64,000 nucleotides of DNA, from positions 67,321,557 to 67,385,556 of the forward strand of contig NC_057921.1 of NCBI RefSeq assembly GCF_018873765.1, written 5' to 3'. This DNA comes from Telopea speciosissima (lineage: Eukaryota; Streptophyta; Magnoliopsida; Proteales; Proteaceae). The notes beneath the pieces were generated by a model. It was not told the DNA's origin and did not search any database. It was given only the letters and a program-made list of their open reading frames with translations. The translations under genes and the position numbers were made by a program. Of the stretch, positions 24,929-36,915 are shown one piece after another; the first letter of the stretch is position 1; the number at the start of each line of letters is the position of its first letter.

Positions 24929-25530
24929 AGGGGTGAAACAGGACTGGGTTGGGGCGGGTATTTTAAAACCTTAGCTCAACCCAAGCCCAACCCGGCCTTA
25001 GGTCGGGCTGAGATATCTCAACCTAGACCCAAGCCTGCCGGGCTCTGCCCAGCCCAATCCAACCCTGATTGACTCCGATCGGGGCAAGTTGGGCTGGGTT
25101 GGCCCTGATTGACCCTAATTTTTGTCAATGATTGGGTTTTTTACCTTGATTTTTTGTCTTGGGCGATTGGGTATTGGTTTATTTCATACTCAATTGACTA
25201 TTATACTATTATTTGATTTTTCTTTGGATTAAAAAACTTAACACAATCTTAAAATTATAAATATTTTCGTTCAATAGATAATAGTTTTTTTTGTTTGTTT
25301 TTTATTTTTTTTATTTTTATATAAACCAGTAGATAATTAGATACTAAACAAAAATTGTAAAATGTAAACAATAAATTATAAAGCATAACTTGACAAATGG
25401 CAAGGTCGGACCGATCTTTGCCTGAAGCCTCAATCCTGGCCCAACCCGATCCTGACCCAAGGCTTGAAAATTTCAACCCTAACTCGCCCTCAGATTGAAA
25501 AATCCAACCCAACCCAAACTTACGCCCCTA
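24928..25530. mobile_element. hAT-like non-autonomous DNA transposon (MITE)
   Basis: Ends are TAGGGGTG...CGCCCCTA, imperfect terminal inverted repeats that continue into GGGTTGGG-rich subterminal sequence on both sides. Flanking 8-bp sequences CTTTTAAT (24920-24927) and CTCTTAAT (25531-25538) differ at one base, fitting the 8-bp target duplication of hAT elements. The interior is AT-rich with no transposase. Confidence 0.65.
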
Positions 25531-26803
25531 CTCTTAATCTATTTCCAAGAGAGATTCTTTTCATCGACAAGACCAACGATTCGACAAGAGAAGGATGTTT
25601 CTTCAATAATAAGGTAAAAGTCGATTCCAATTTGGACTAACACAATCCCAAAAACTCGAGAATCGGTCCCTCAAGTCTGAAAACCCAGAAATCTAATCCC
25701 AAAAACCCTATAATCGACCACTTTGAAACATACAGAATTGGGACCGCTCGTGGTTGATTTAACCGATCAAAATTTTGAAATAGTGATCTACCATGGTGGC
25801 TATTTGACTACAGTGAACTCACCCTTTCACATGCTCTCTCTTCTCCTCCCTCATTTAATGACATAAACCTTATATATACAAGAATCAACATCTATTGACC
25901 TTGTTTCTTCCTCTACGTGTGTATAATGCTAATAGAAAAAAGCATTGAACAATGTATCAACGTTCACCCCATAATCCCCCTTTTGATTAAGTACGAAAGT
26001 TGATCCAATGACTCTTACCCTTAATCCATCTCCCATCTGTTTAAGTACAAGAGTCGATCCAAACACTCCCTCGGATACCTTGGTCATAGGTAATAATATC
26101 GGTTGTTATATTGGTCATCGTCAATACCAATACCATATGCATCGAGCTGTATCTACTCGTATCGGGTGCAAATTCAAAAAAATAATTTTTTTGCCAATAA
26201 TTACAATTCATATTGATATCGTATGGTATCAATATCAAGACATCAAGTATTACTGACACCGATACATATCAATCAATACACCAATACGATATTGACACTT
26301 AGATTCTCATAGGCAGTATTCGGGAATGTATCTAAGACAATTTGACAATTTGTATGAGATTAGGATTTTGAATTTCGCTAATTTTTTTGGTCCATAATTT
26401 CGCTTATTACGTAATTAGGAAATTGAGACATTGAATCATTTACTATTTTTATGCCCTTTTTAAAATTTTGTATGATTTTCCTATTTGCTTGTTATTTTTT
26501 ATAGGCCCCACACGAGGGGGCCAAATCAGGACCCACTAGGTGCCAGTAATGGGGTCCATTAAAATGAATGTCCTTACTAATTATCAATTAAGTAGTTGTC
26601 TCTTGCGTCAAATCCAATTTATGTACAAAAGTTTAGGGACGGGCATTGCTGTCACGCTGCGTGGTGTTTTTCATTTCACGTGAGGTGAACTGGTTATTTC
26701 ACCCTTCCTGTGTTGAGCGCAAGCTCCACGTAGTCTGGCAATCTTCTTTTTCCCAAAAATATATGTTCGTTATTCATAGATACATGGATGCAATATTAAG
26801 GAT
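25531..26803. other. Intergenic, repeat-like, no gene
   Basis: AT-rich DNA. About 26080-26290 is made of short ATCGATAC/GATATTG-type degenerate repeats. The same kind of sequence recurs near 28180-28400, 52640-52980 and 53580-53680. No coding region supported. Confidence 0.5.
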
Positions 26804-26818
26804 TGATGTTTTGTATAT

Positions 26819-27784
26819 TCATCAGTCTCTGTTTTGTTAAATTTGACAAGATTTTCAGATTATCACCATGGTGATGCCAATCCAAGCCAGATGCTCGGTG
26901 CTGCGGTGGTGATGCATGGTGGCGACCAGATGTTAGGTGCTGATGCCCTTCATGCTGTTGCATTGGTGATGGGGATGGCTAAATCCTGCGAGGCAGAGAT
27001 CAAGGCCAGGAAGACGCTCCTTGATCTGGTATCTATTGGGGCCATGGTCTCCATGGTTTCCACCGTGTTGCTACTGATGAATGGTGGGACTGCTCATAGT
27101 GGGACTGCTCTGTTGGTGATTTGGATTGTTTGTATTCGTCGGCAAAAATTACAGATTTTGTGCTTTAAGGCTCTGTTTCAATGTCTCGGGTCTCTGTGGA
27201 AGGTTTTTTTCTTTTTATTTTTTTATGTGTTTGCAGGTGATACCAACTATGGTGCTTGTGGCACTGCGGTTATCATTGGCTATGAAGCTCCAGTCGCCGG
27301 TCAATCTTCACCAACCCTCTCCCGTTGCCGAACGATGCTCGAAAGTAGGCTGTTGCATGGTTTTTAGTGGCCTTATTTCGATCGTTCGAAGATCCACTCA
27401 CCGATTCAGCAGACCTTTGTCGACCTAGCAAGTCTGTTTGAAAGTAGGCTATGGCAGCATATCGGTAGTTGTGGGCATTATGGTGTTGGATTTTTCGGTC
27501 CTCATGGGGGTCCCTCATTTGGCACGTATGTGCATGCGCTTAATCTAAGCTGTGTCTACAACATTTCATCTAGGGAAGTGGTTGTGACCCATCCCCTAGC
27601 CTAGATGACCCAGTCAATGACATGTAAGACCGGATCGATTTCCATTCCTTGGTTTTGGATATTGTATATCCATCCATACCTTGCGCTTATCATGTTATTT
27701 ATCTATTTTATGTATTCCGTTTGTCTTTGCTTGGCGTTGGATGCGCATGAATGAATAGCCCTCTTTCTACCCAAAAAAAAAAAA
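26819..27784 (+). mobile_element. 5'-truncated LINE (probably L1 clade), 3' end with poly-A
   Basis: Ends in an A-run (27773-27784) after a 3' region of LINE type. The sequences GATGTTTTGTATAT (26805-26818) and GATGTTTTGAATAT (27785-27798) flank it as a 14-bp target duplication with one mismatch. The open stretch 26834-27367 has weak likeness to the RNase H domain of plant L1 elements (AVVMHGGDQMLGADAL ... CEAEIKARKTLLDLV). The flanking duplication and tail are the stronger evidence; the clade is tentative. Confidence 0.55.
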
Positions 27785-27798
27785 GATGTTTTGAATAT

Positions 27799-29104
27799 AT
27801 AGTTTGGGATTCTATTCCCTCCGCAACCCCCCCGCCAAAAAAATACAAAAGTATATGTATTTTGGGTTGTGGGCCGGGGTTGTTAAAAGTTTGTTGGGTT
27901 TAAACCCACTTTGTTTGCATCCCTTATTTGTGGGCCATGCCGATCTCGGAGGCCCATGTGTGATTTTGTAGGGTTCACATAAGGGTAATTTCAAAAATTG
28001 TATCATTTTAAATTAATATGGAAGGGATCATTAGGAGTTAGGACTAAAGGGAATTCTTTGTAAATAGAGATGCGCGAGGAAGAGAGCTTGTAATTCTATT
28101 CTCCAAACTTTAAAATCCAAACCACGGTTTAAGTAACAATATTGTATTGGCCGATCAAGACCAATATCAACCATGGTTTGAGGAATTGGTATCGAATCGA
28201 TCAATTCGTATTAGTATCAGTGGAGACCAATATCAGGCTAATATCGTAATGGTGGATCGGTATGGACAAGGATAAAAATATGAAAAAATTCTTTTCTTTT
28301 TTTTTGTGTGAAAAAAACATGGGTAAACTTGATCGTTCTAGACCGATCCAAATCGATATCAAATCAGTATTGGCATTACTAAAACCATGATACCAATCCG
28401 ATACCATGATTTTAATCCTAATTTCAGAGTCCAAACTCCACAGTAGTATCCTACGAACCAAAGATGATTAGACGACTACTATGCAAAGTCTAGTTTGGAT
28501 CCTCCGTTGCCACCTATCCTTGTGGCCGGTGTGTTGCCTCACACAGTAGGGACGAAATGATCATCCTACCCACCGCCCATGCACCCTGCCCAGATGGGTT
28601 CATGTAGGGTCTACGGCCAGCCTGTATGAGGCCGCTCGCCGGCCGTACGGGCAGCAGCAGCAGAGGATTCCGATCCAGTCCCATTCGTCTTCCTCACCGA
28701 GCCACTGTCCATTTGATTAGTCCACCGCAGCAGAGGTATCTAGAAATGGAACAAAGTTATATTCCTTTTTCGGAAAATTTTCCCCAAATGCTTCAAGTCT
28801 ACTTTATATTCCATTGGATTAAAAGTTTTCTTCAAATCCATGGCGAACACAGAATCTGGGTCCTATTAAATTTTGAATTTTTTATTCACTAATTTCTAGA
28901 GGTTTTCTCAATGGGACCCCAGTTCTCATCTCATTATAATAGGTGTGTCCCTGTTGTGTGGGGGGAAGAAACTTCTCTTCCCAGTTCTTCCCAGTTCCCA
29001 CTTCTCTTGTTGTTCAGCCCTTCTCGGCCCTTCCTCGCTCGACTCTCTCTCTCTCCCCAGTCTGAGATGCTGCTTGAATTAGCGGAGGGAATTGAACTTT
29101 ACTT
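27799..29104. other. Intergenic 5' flank of the DUF212 gene
   Basis: No gene supported. It has degenerate ATATC/GATCGAT repeats at 28180-28400 and a more GC-rich stretch at 28500-28740. 29030-29060 is a CT-rich leader-like tract just upstream of the DUF212 start. Confidence 0.5.
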
Positions 29105-32100
29105 ATGGACTCCATTCCCATAAATCTTTCACCTCGGATCTCTGTTTACAGTCGCCTATGCCCTATAATTGTTCATTCGAACAACAGTTCTGTATCGTTA
29201 TTCAAAGTCAACAAATTTAAGAAGCCACAGAGCCGTGCGATATTTGCTTCATATAGTACGCCGTCGAATCTCACCAACACACCGAAGAACAGTTGCCGAA
29301 ATAACGGCCCACCCGTTAACCCTTTTTGGGTTTTGCTGCCTCTTCTACGGGGCATCAGAGACTTTGCTGCTACGGTGGAGAAATGGGTTTCTTGTGTGAG
29401 AGGAATTGGACAACCGGAGAGATTGCCAGAGGGATGGGATGGCGAGTACCTGCAGTGTGGAGGGATCGGGATGGCTCTTATGAGTGTTACTTCCACTGCG
29501 AAGCTTCGTATTAGCCCTTTTGTGGCGACACTAGCGGCTAACCCGACTTTCGTATCAGGTCTTCTCGCTTGGATGATAGCTCAATCGACAAAGGTGTTCT
29601 TGAATTTTTTCGTGGAGAAGAAATGGGATTTTAGGATTCTTTTTGCTTCTGGTGGGATGCCTTCGTCTCACTCGGCCTTATGTACGGCCCTTACGACTTC
29701 GGTGGGACTCTGTCATGGGGTGGCTGACTCACTCTTTCCCGTTTGTTTGGGTTTCAGTCTCATTGTCATGTATGACGCAATTGGAGTTCGTCGCCATGCT
29801 GGGATGCAAGCAGAGGTAATGTGTCTCTGGCTTGAATGCTTTGATGCCTTTGCTTGTTATACATTATTTGTTTCGGTGTGGAACCATTTCAGTTTTTTTT
29901 TCCCCCCTAAAAAAAAGAAACCTTTAATAAGTGGCAACGGGCATATTTAGCAACTTCTAAGAATCCACAATTACCTCCCAGGTTCTATTAGGATTTGGTG
30001 GGTGTCAACTTTTAGCAGGCAAGAGGAGTTTTTGATTCTTCATCTGTCCAATCTCTTGCAACATTGCAAGTTACCACTATTTGATGATCCATCCCATCCT
30101 CCGAGGGAGGCATGATATATGTACTTCATTCATCGCTTCAAACTCTTCTAAGAACTTGCGATGATGTTAGTATGGGTTTTACCTGAGACTCATCCATTTG
30201 GTTTTTTACTTTCTTGATTCAAACTCACATGAGAAAAGGCAATAAGATTAGTCTGGAAGTTTTTGGAGCTAACTTAGGCACATTTTTAGATTAGGTTGTA
30301 GGAAGGTGAGTTTTTAGCTGCAAGGTGTACTTTATTTTATGTAAAAGCCCGAGTTGGCAATGGAAGGTTTACCTTTTCTTCCTTGACATTGGTATGTCCA
30401 TACATTCTATTGGGGATGGTATTTGAGGCACTTGTATTGTTTGTATTGTGGAGCGCTTGTTGACTTTCTGGTTTCGGGTATAGTGAGATTGCTTATCTTA
30501 TAGTTGAAGTCTGGCTTTGATCCAGATTATTCACATCTTTTTGGCATAATGAATTTTCAGTTTGTCCATACAACAGATTAGTGGGACAACCAGCAAGAAC
30601 AAAAATTAACATAGAAAGAAAGGGGGGAAAAAAAAAAAGAACAGAATGCTTTATAGTTTATAGAGCCTTCATTATTATACAATAGATTAGTCTTCTTCTC
30701 ATTGAAGAAGCAGATGAAGGCAGAGCTATAGATGAGGGGGGAGGGGTTCAAAACTTTGAAAATACTTATGTGCTTGAATATAAAGAGTATCAACAAGTTA
30801 TGGAGCAGGAGGCTTGTATTACCAAACCTGGAGAAATGGACTAATGGAATAAAGCTCTACAATAGGGATGGGAGTGGGGAGAAAAGGTGGACAGGAGCCC
30901 CCTTAGGATCTGAAACTATAACTAAACATTGGTCATCTATTTTCATTTTTAACTGCAACAAGAAAATGTTTTCCATTGATGTCATTGAAGCTGTTCAGCA
31001 GTGTAGTGATTACCAGATGCTCAACCCCATTGAACACAATCCTGGACAGAAAAATGGGATCCAATTTTCGAGTAGATTCTTGAATCTCATAGTGCTTGGC
31101 TCTTCTAACCCTTTGTTTCCTCACCTTCTAGGTTTCCCACTTGATCTCAAGAGGAAACATTCTACAAGTTATATGACCTCAAACTCCACCTATATATACC
31201 TAATGAGTAACCAATAGTGTTATATCCTTTGGGGTAAGCCAATCAACCCTAAAGAAACCTAATGAGTAACCAGTAGTTTTATATCCTTTGGGGTAAGCCA
31301 ATCAACCCCAAAGAAATTCAGGTAATGGCTTTACATATTTTTTACTGAGAGATTGTTACAATCCTGATCACATGAAAATGATAGAATCTCTCTCATCGTG
31401 GAATGATGAATTACGGAGTTAGTATAAGAGATAAGGAAGATGGTGACTATTGGAGGTTAGAGAAAGAAGAGATATGAAAGAGGTAAAGATAAGACAGAAG
31501 TCTTTGCTGGCAAATTCTTATCCTTCTTACATTCATACTTTCTGTTTAAATCGATGATGACCTATACGTTAAAACAATTACTACAAGAACTACCAACATG
31601 AAGTTCTCCCATAACTATCCATTACCCTTTAATTTGGCAACTGACTTGAAGTTACTACACTAACTATCCATTAGAAACTATATTACTTAACAATTGATGT
31701 AACTGAGTACTTAACAATTGATATATATCCAACATGAAATTCTCTCAGAACTAATCTGGGTACATGCGGTGCACTGCCCCTACTCCCAGACACAGGGGTG
31801 GGCAGAGAGAGACTTGACCAGGCAAACCAAGTAGTTATAGTAAGCTTTCATTGTAAATTTCCCATTCCTTCATCTTTGCAATGTCTTTAATCAACTTTAT
31901 GTATGTTTTCTCTCTGGTTAATAGTCTTTAGCCATTGATTCTTCTCGTCCATATCATTTGCAGTATTCGTATAGCAATCAAAACCTCCTTTTTTGTCAGT
32001 CCTCAAAATTCTGTGCCCTGTTGAGTGGCTGGCACCATCCAGGCTAGAGCCTGCCCTCTTGGCGGACTCAAAATTGTTGGTATGTGATACGTATGAGACC

Positions 32101-35100
32101 CTTGACCAGGCAGACCAAGTAGTTATAGTAGGCTTTCTTTGTGAATTTTCACATTCCTTCCTCTTTGTAATTTCTTTAATCAACTTTATGTATGTTTCCT
32201 CTCTGGTTATATAGTCTTTCAGAGAATCCTATACTCTCATCCAATTCCCTCCCTTTAAGATCTCTCCTTAATAATGGATTCCAACTCAACCTCCCTTCAT
32301 TCCCTACAAAACATTTTGGTTGATTGTGATCATAGTTGCCATGGCGCCAAAGCGATGGCCAGCTGCCATGACACCTAGGTGAGGTCCACGTGCTCAAGGA
32401 GAGCACCACATTCCATGTATATTTGCCATATTCTAGGTTTGTTTTCTATATTCCATGTTATTTTCCTTCAAAGCCTGCCTTGTCACCCAGGCAATACCTT
32501 GACTACTATAATCATGATCTCCTGGTCCATTGCTATCATATAGATACTGGGACACTGATTCTTCAATTTACCTCTCTCCATCTGTTCTTCCAAATTCTGA
32601 CCTCTCACCATTTCCCTCCTTGTAAACAACATGGGCAATAAATTCATGGTAATTCTTCTATATGTTTTTCTACGTACTTGTCCCAAACTAATGTTAAATG
32701 ACCCTCCTTCATAATGGTTGAATCTCCAAAGCCGCTGACTCATTGGCACCTTATTCATCAAGACTATTAACATAATCCCCAAGCCCCCAATCCTTATTGT
32801 ACCCTTCCTTCCAACTTGCAAGGTGGAAGCTGATGCAGCTCCAAAATAAACTAAAAACTATTGAAGAATTTTATTATTGCAAAGACAAGTATCTCCTTTT
32901 GTTGTAATATGGGATTAAGGGTAATTCTGTCCTAGGAAATATTGTAGTGTTGCCCTAAGGGCATTCTTGTCTTTTTCCATTTTCTATTATTATAAATAAA
33001 GTGGGCTGTGTGTCATAATGACACAAGTCATTCCCCAATTCCCAAGATTGATTCCTTCATGGTATCAGAGCGAATGACAATCAACCTAGGGTTTCATGTC
33101 CTTATGGATGCCTAAGCAGATCACCGACGCCTCCTCCCCTCATGTCGCACCACCTCCACCAACACCGCTGCCACTGTAGCACTGCCGCTACCACCTCGGG
33201 ACCCAGCCACCCCTTCCTCAACCTGGCATTCTTTTCACTCATTCCTGATACCGCAAGGAGAGCTTCAGTTGCCTTGAGATATGGGATGTTGTAGCTTCTA
33301 TTACCATTTGAACAAGGTTGAGATTTTGACTAATAAGCACCTTCCAGAGTTGAGACAGTTTCCCTTTTCTGTATCACTATCAGATTCTACATTGTAGCCA
33401 CTCTTCAATTCTTACAAATTGGGTTTCAAAGTAGAAAAAAGGAAGCTGAACAGCTCCAGAGTTGGGACAGTTTCCCTTTTCTATATCACTATCAGATTCT
33501 ACATTGTAGCCGCTCTTCAATTCTTACAAATTGGGTTTCAAAGTAGAAAAAAGGAAGCTGAACAGCTAAGCACGCCAACATCCTTGCCTCTGTTCCACCC
33601 ATCCACACGCTCTCTAATTTCAGTAAGAAACCATATTTTTTAAATTTATTTCTCCACCCCCCCCCCCCCCTCCAACAATTTAACCCGAAGCCTCTATACG
33701 AAACAATGTTCCAGTATGCCCCCAACACTGCTACTTGGCTGCCCTCCCTGCCCAAAATGGGTTTTGCAGTATACTTAGTTTTGACATTACTCAGTTTTCG
33801 GCTCATCCACATTCCTTATTATTCGCTCATACAAATATTCTCCTCAAGCTGTCTGCCTTCATAAGTTATAGTAAGGGAGTTATAGGGTCCCCTTGCCTAG
33901 TCTTTCCTGTGCTATTAAAATCATTTATCATGGCCCTATCAATAAGAACTGGAAAGGAGGCGGTGGAGATATAAGCCCTGATCCATCTTTCCAACTCCTT
34001 GTTAAACCCATCCCATAACTTCAATTTCTTCTTCAAAAATATCTCGTCCGACATGGTCATTTTCCTTTTCCGAATCCAAATGACATATCAAAGGAGTGCA
34101 TCTCCCCCCTCTGAGCTGGATAATATGGAAAACTGGAAATCCTGAAGGTTATGGACCATATAAATGACTCCAAACAAAGAACCAAACGAGATTCTAGGAG
34201 CAAAATCTATCCAGAATTAACCTACTGGCAGTCCAACTGATGCAGAGTCTCAAAAACGCAATGATTTCTGACACTGCAGGAATAATGAATGTAGGCCTCA
34301 ACGGAAACAGAGCCTAGTTTTCAGTCAGCAATATGAATGTTAAACTTACTGACTGTTTACAATTTCAGCAAACCAAAGAGAATTTTCAACCCCTTCAGAA
34401 CACCCGTCCATGGAGATCCAAACAATCCTAAACTTTATAAGATATTAGGGTTATTGGATTACTAACAGCCCCTAAAATATCAGAAAAGATATAGTTTGGC
34501 TAGGATTTTAATCTGATTGGTTATGCTTCCCATAATTCACTGTCCAAGTAATAAATTTAAGAAAACTATAGTAGTCCACAATAGTCCAATAAGGAACTCC
34601 TTAACAGAAGTACTAGAGTAAATTATTTATTCTCTGATGATATAGCTGTAGAAACTTAATAGAGAGTTTTTAAATAGTAAATAACTGATTTTACTTAATC
34701 AATAATGGGTTGCAAATGCTGTAAATTATGACAGAAAGAAGCTCCCCTTGGCAACCGGACAAAAGAACTTCAAACAGTACAAGACATATGATGCATATAA
34801 ATCATATAAATAGGCTTATTTTATTGGAAATAAGCTTTGGGTTGGGTTATGTATGTGTTGGACCGTTGATCCCATGTGTTTTCATTGTAATGAGCCACTT
34901 CAGTGGGCCTATAATATGGGTAGAGGCTAGACATACGGGATTAATTAAGTTAGTGTCTTTATTTCTTTATTTTAATTGTTATTAAGTGTTTTAGTTAGGC
35001 TGGATTAGGATTTTTCAAGTTCAGTCCAATTTTGAGTTAGTTTCCTTCATTATTTTAGTTTCTTGGTCAATTCAGGATACCTTATTAGTTAAGAATTAGG

Positions 35101-36537
35101 TTAGGCCTTTCCATTTTAGTGTTTAAGTCTGTTTTCAACTCTTCTATATAAGTTATTAAGGGGGTCCAACATTGTAAACGAATTTTGAATAATGAAAAGC
35201 ATTAATCCCACGAGCCTCTTATCCATTCTCATTTGATCACAGCGGGGGAGCAAGTCAATCTTTGCTGCCTATCGTGAGTATCGTGGTATGCTCTTTCCAT
35301 GTGTCTGATCAAGGTTGGTTGGTGTTTGATCCATCCAAACACCTTACTGTGGGAAGCCTGGGTGTCCTATACCCATATTATAGGCCCATTACAATGAAAA
35401 TACATGGGATCAATGACCCAACACATATCCACATATAAATTAGAAGATTATGTAGAAGAAGACCAATGATTGGCACCAACTGAATTCTCTTCTAATTGGG
35501 TTTGCTTCAACTAAGCTCTTGGCCTTCAATTAGCTTCAACTGTATGAAGTAGGACAGCAAAGCAATCCAAAAAGAGGGTGGGGAGAAGAACTTCGATGAC
35601 ACTTCTAAATTTCATTTTCTTTGATTGTCCTCTTTGGGTCTTCCTTTGCTTCTTCTAATGGAATATAAAATCGGCCATGAATTGCCATTTCTTTACCTTG
35701 TGTTAAATTTTATAATTGCCTCTAGAAGAAATTTTAAACATTTTGGTGATTTTACCTCAAATCCCCTCTGCCCTGGTGGACCAAGAGATCAGAAAATTGT
35801 CAAGGAATCAAGCCAACAACCCTTTGTGTCTGTCCCGGTTTAAAAACAAAATATTTTGTGTATATTCATCAAAATGTTCAAGCCAAACTACCCTTAAGTT
35901 TCATTTTGGGTATGGAACTGAAATGGCCTCTTAAATGAAATTTACAATCAATTTATTTATTTTGTATTCACAGAATTTCTGGATGTCCAAAAGAATGTGG
36001 TAGGTCTGATGTTTGTGAACATTCCATTGTTTTTGCTCATGAAATTTTCAAAGTTTTGGGTTGAAGTAGTGAAAAAAAAATGACATTAAGGTTATAGTAA
36101 TTGAACAGAAGATTGAGTGAATGGCAGCAGCAAATCCTTGTAGCCAACCCCTTGTAGTTGGGATAAGACTTTGTTGAGTTGCGGAGATACTGGACTAATG
36201 TAGGGTGGATTTATGTCTTTCTAGCTGTCAGCCCAAGCTTCTCCTCAACATATTAGGGCATCCTGAATTTGTTGTTTACCCTACCTGTCTGTTTTGGTTA
36301 GTACTTTTTTTCCCACCCTACTAAGCATACTGCGATTTGCTGTCCTGGTACTGACAAAAAAGCTAATGTGCACAGGTCCTTAATATGATCGTTGAGGACT
36401 TGTTTCAGGGACACCCTATCAGTAAAAGGAAGCTGAAGGAGTTTCTTGGTCACACCCCTTCGCAAGTCCTTGCTGGAGCTCTTCTAGGCATGTTGGTTGC
36501 TTGCATCTGTTGTCAGGGTAGCTTAGTTGCTACCTAG
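29105..36537 (+). CDS. DUF212 / PAP2-like (acid phosphatase, vanadium haloperoxidase-related) membrane protein, At3g61770-like
   Basis: Predicted 290 residues in two exons, 29105-29815 and 36376-36537 (phase-0 junction after GMQAE). The first ~60 residues are Ser/Asn/basic-rich (MDSIPINLSPRISVYSRLCP), fitting a chloroplast transit peptide. The conserved domain begins at about residue 143 (NPTFVSGLLAWMIAQ) with several hydrophobic segments, and shows GGMPSSHSA at 183-191 and YDAIGVRRHAGMQAE at 223-237. These resemble PAP2 phosphatase motifs, which is why the family is called divergent PAP2 (YuiD in bacteria). Exon 2 gives the rest (HPISKRKLKEFLGHTPSQVLAGALLGMLVA). No enzyme activity is established for the family, to my knowledge. 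The exon-2 end is tandemly duplicated downstream. Confidence 0.9.
31201..31318. repeat. 59-bp tandem duplication
   Basis: Two units start at 31201 and 31260, both reading TAATGAGTAACCA(A/G)TAGT and continuing through TTATATCCTTTGGGGTAAGC. They differ at only a few positions. Confidence 0.85.
31814..32220. repeat. Direct duplication of ~115 bp, period 288
   Basis: 31814-31928 and 32102-32220 share TTGACCAGGCA(A/G)ACCAAG, then CTTTAATCAACTTTATGTATG, in the same order, with scattered differences. The intervening ~170 bp is not clearly part of the repeat. Confidence 0.75.
32890..33330 (+). mobile_element. Ty1/copia-like LTR 3' end with primer-binding site
   Basis: TGGTATCAGAGC at 33060-33071 is the initiator-Met-tRNA primer-binding site typical of plant copia elements. 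It directly follows an LTR-like end (...TTCA at 33059), with a TATAAATAA promoter-like stretch near 32990. The LTR would start around 32890-32900, making it short. Only a small piece of internal sequence follows before similarity is lost near 33330. A fossil fragment. Confidence 0.6.
33344..33567. repeat. 112-bp tandem duplication
   Basis: 33344-33455 and 33456-33567 are near-identical adjacent units, each beginning CCAGAGTTG(A/G)GACAG and ending GGAAGCTGAACAGCT. Few differences suggest a fairly recent event. Confidence 0.9.
34789..35445 (+). mobile_element. LTR family copy B, partial, with an inverted LTR piece
   Basis: Begins TGATGCATA at 34789 and follows copy A closely through AATAGGCTTATTT, GTTGGACCGTTGATCCC, TAAGTGTTTTAGTTAGGCTG and the promoter-like TATATAAG to about 35371. 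Then 35372-35444 matches the reverse complement of its own region at about 34840-34920 (TATAGGCCCATTACAATG, TGGGATCAATGACCC). No matching right end was found. It looks like a truncated LTR joined to an inverted piece of the same family. Confidence 0.7.
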
Positions 36538-36915
36538 GTTGCTACAGAAGGTAATTCCACAAGATTTGTGTCAATGTTGTGAAACTCAAGTTACATCCCT
36601 TGGTTCAATGGGATAATTCTGTTGAACAAATGTACTTTATAATTCTTTGAGAATCAAATATGTTTTACAAGAATGCCTTCTGAGCTTAATTGCTTGCATC
36701 TGTTGTCTGGGTAGTCTAGGCATGTTGGTTGCTTGCATCTGTTGTCAGGGTAGCTTAGTTGGTACAGCAGGTAATTCCACAAGATTTGTGTCAATGTTGC
36801 GAAACTCAAATTACATCCCTTGGTTCAATGGGATAATTCTGTTGAACTCATGTACTTTATAATTCTTTGATAATCAAATATGTTTTACAAGAATGCCTTC
36901 TGAGCTTGATGTTTG
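36487..36915 (+). repeat. 232-bp tandem duplication of the DUF212 gene 3' end
   Basis: Unit 1 starts at 36487 (GGCATGTTGGTTGCTTGC), inside the last codons of the gene, and includes the stop and about 145 bp of 3' UTR. Unit 2 starts at 36719 with the same sequence and runs to about 36915. Both share AATTCCACAAGATTTGTGTC and CCCTTGGTTCAATGGGATAA. A third short remnant (TTGCTTGCATCTGTTGTC) sits at about 36690 between them. In unit 2 the reading GSLVGTAGN replaces GSLVAT-stop, so the copy has diverged. Confidence 0.9.

Larger units (their letters stand above)
32500..34090 (-). mobile_element. L1-clade LINE relic, interrupted
   Basis: On the - strand, about 34085-33870 encodes degenerate RT motifs in L1 order: an LDSEKENDHV block (from LDFEKAYDHV), then WIRAYISTASFPVLID and KTRQGDPITPLL. 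About 32800-32500 encodes the downstream L1 segment (IRIGGLGI...LMNKVPMSQRLWRFN). The order and spacing of the two blocks fit one old L1 copy. A copia-like LTR end and a 112-bp tandem duplication now lie between them. Confidence 0.65.
29816..36375 (+). other. 6.6-kb intron of the DUF212 gene
   Basis: GT-AG intron (donor GAG|GTAATG, acceptor GTGCACAG). It is a repeat sink, holding three separate tandem duplications, an L1 LINE relic, a copia-like LTR end, one copy of the local LTR family and an RTE-type 3' tail near 36141-36185. No second gene found; the frame 30732-31217 has no recognisable product. Confidence 0.85.

Noticed and set aside
26834-27367. 177-codon open frame as a host gene
   Set aside because: Lies within a LINE 3' end flanked by target duplications and poly-A.
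30732-31217. 161-codon open frame in the DUF212 intron
   Set aside because: No family likeness, inside an intron, overlaps a tandem duplication.
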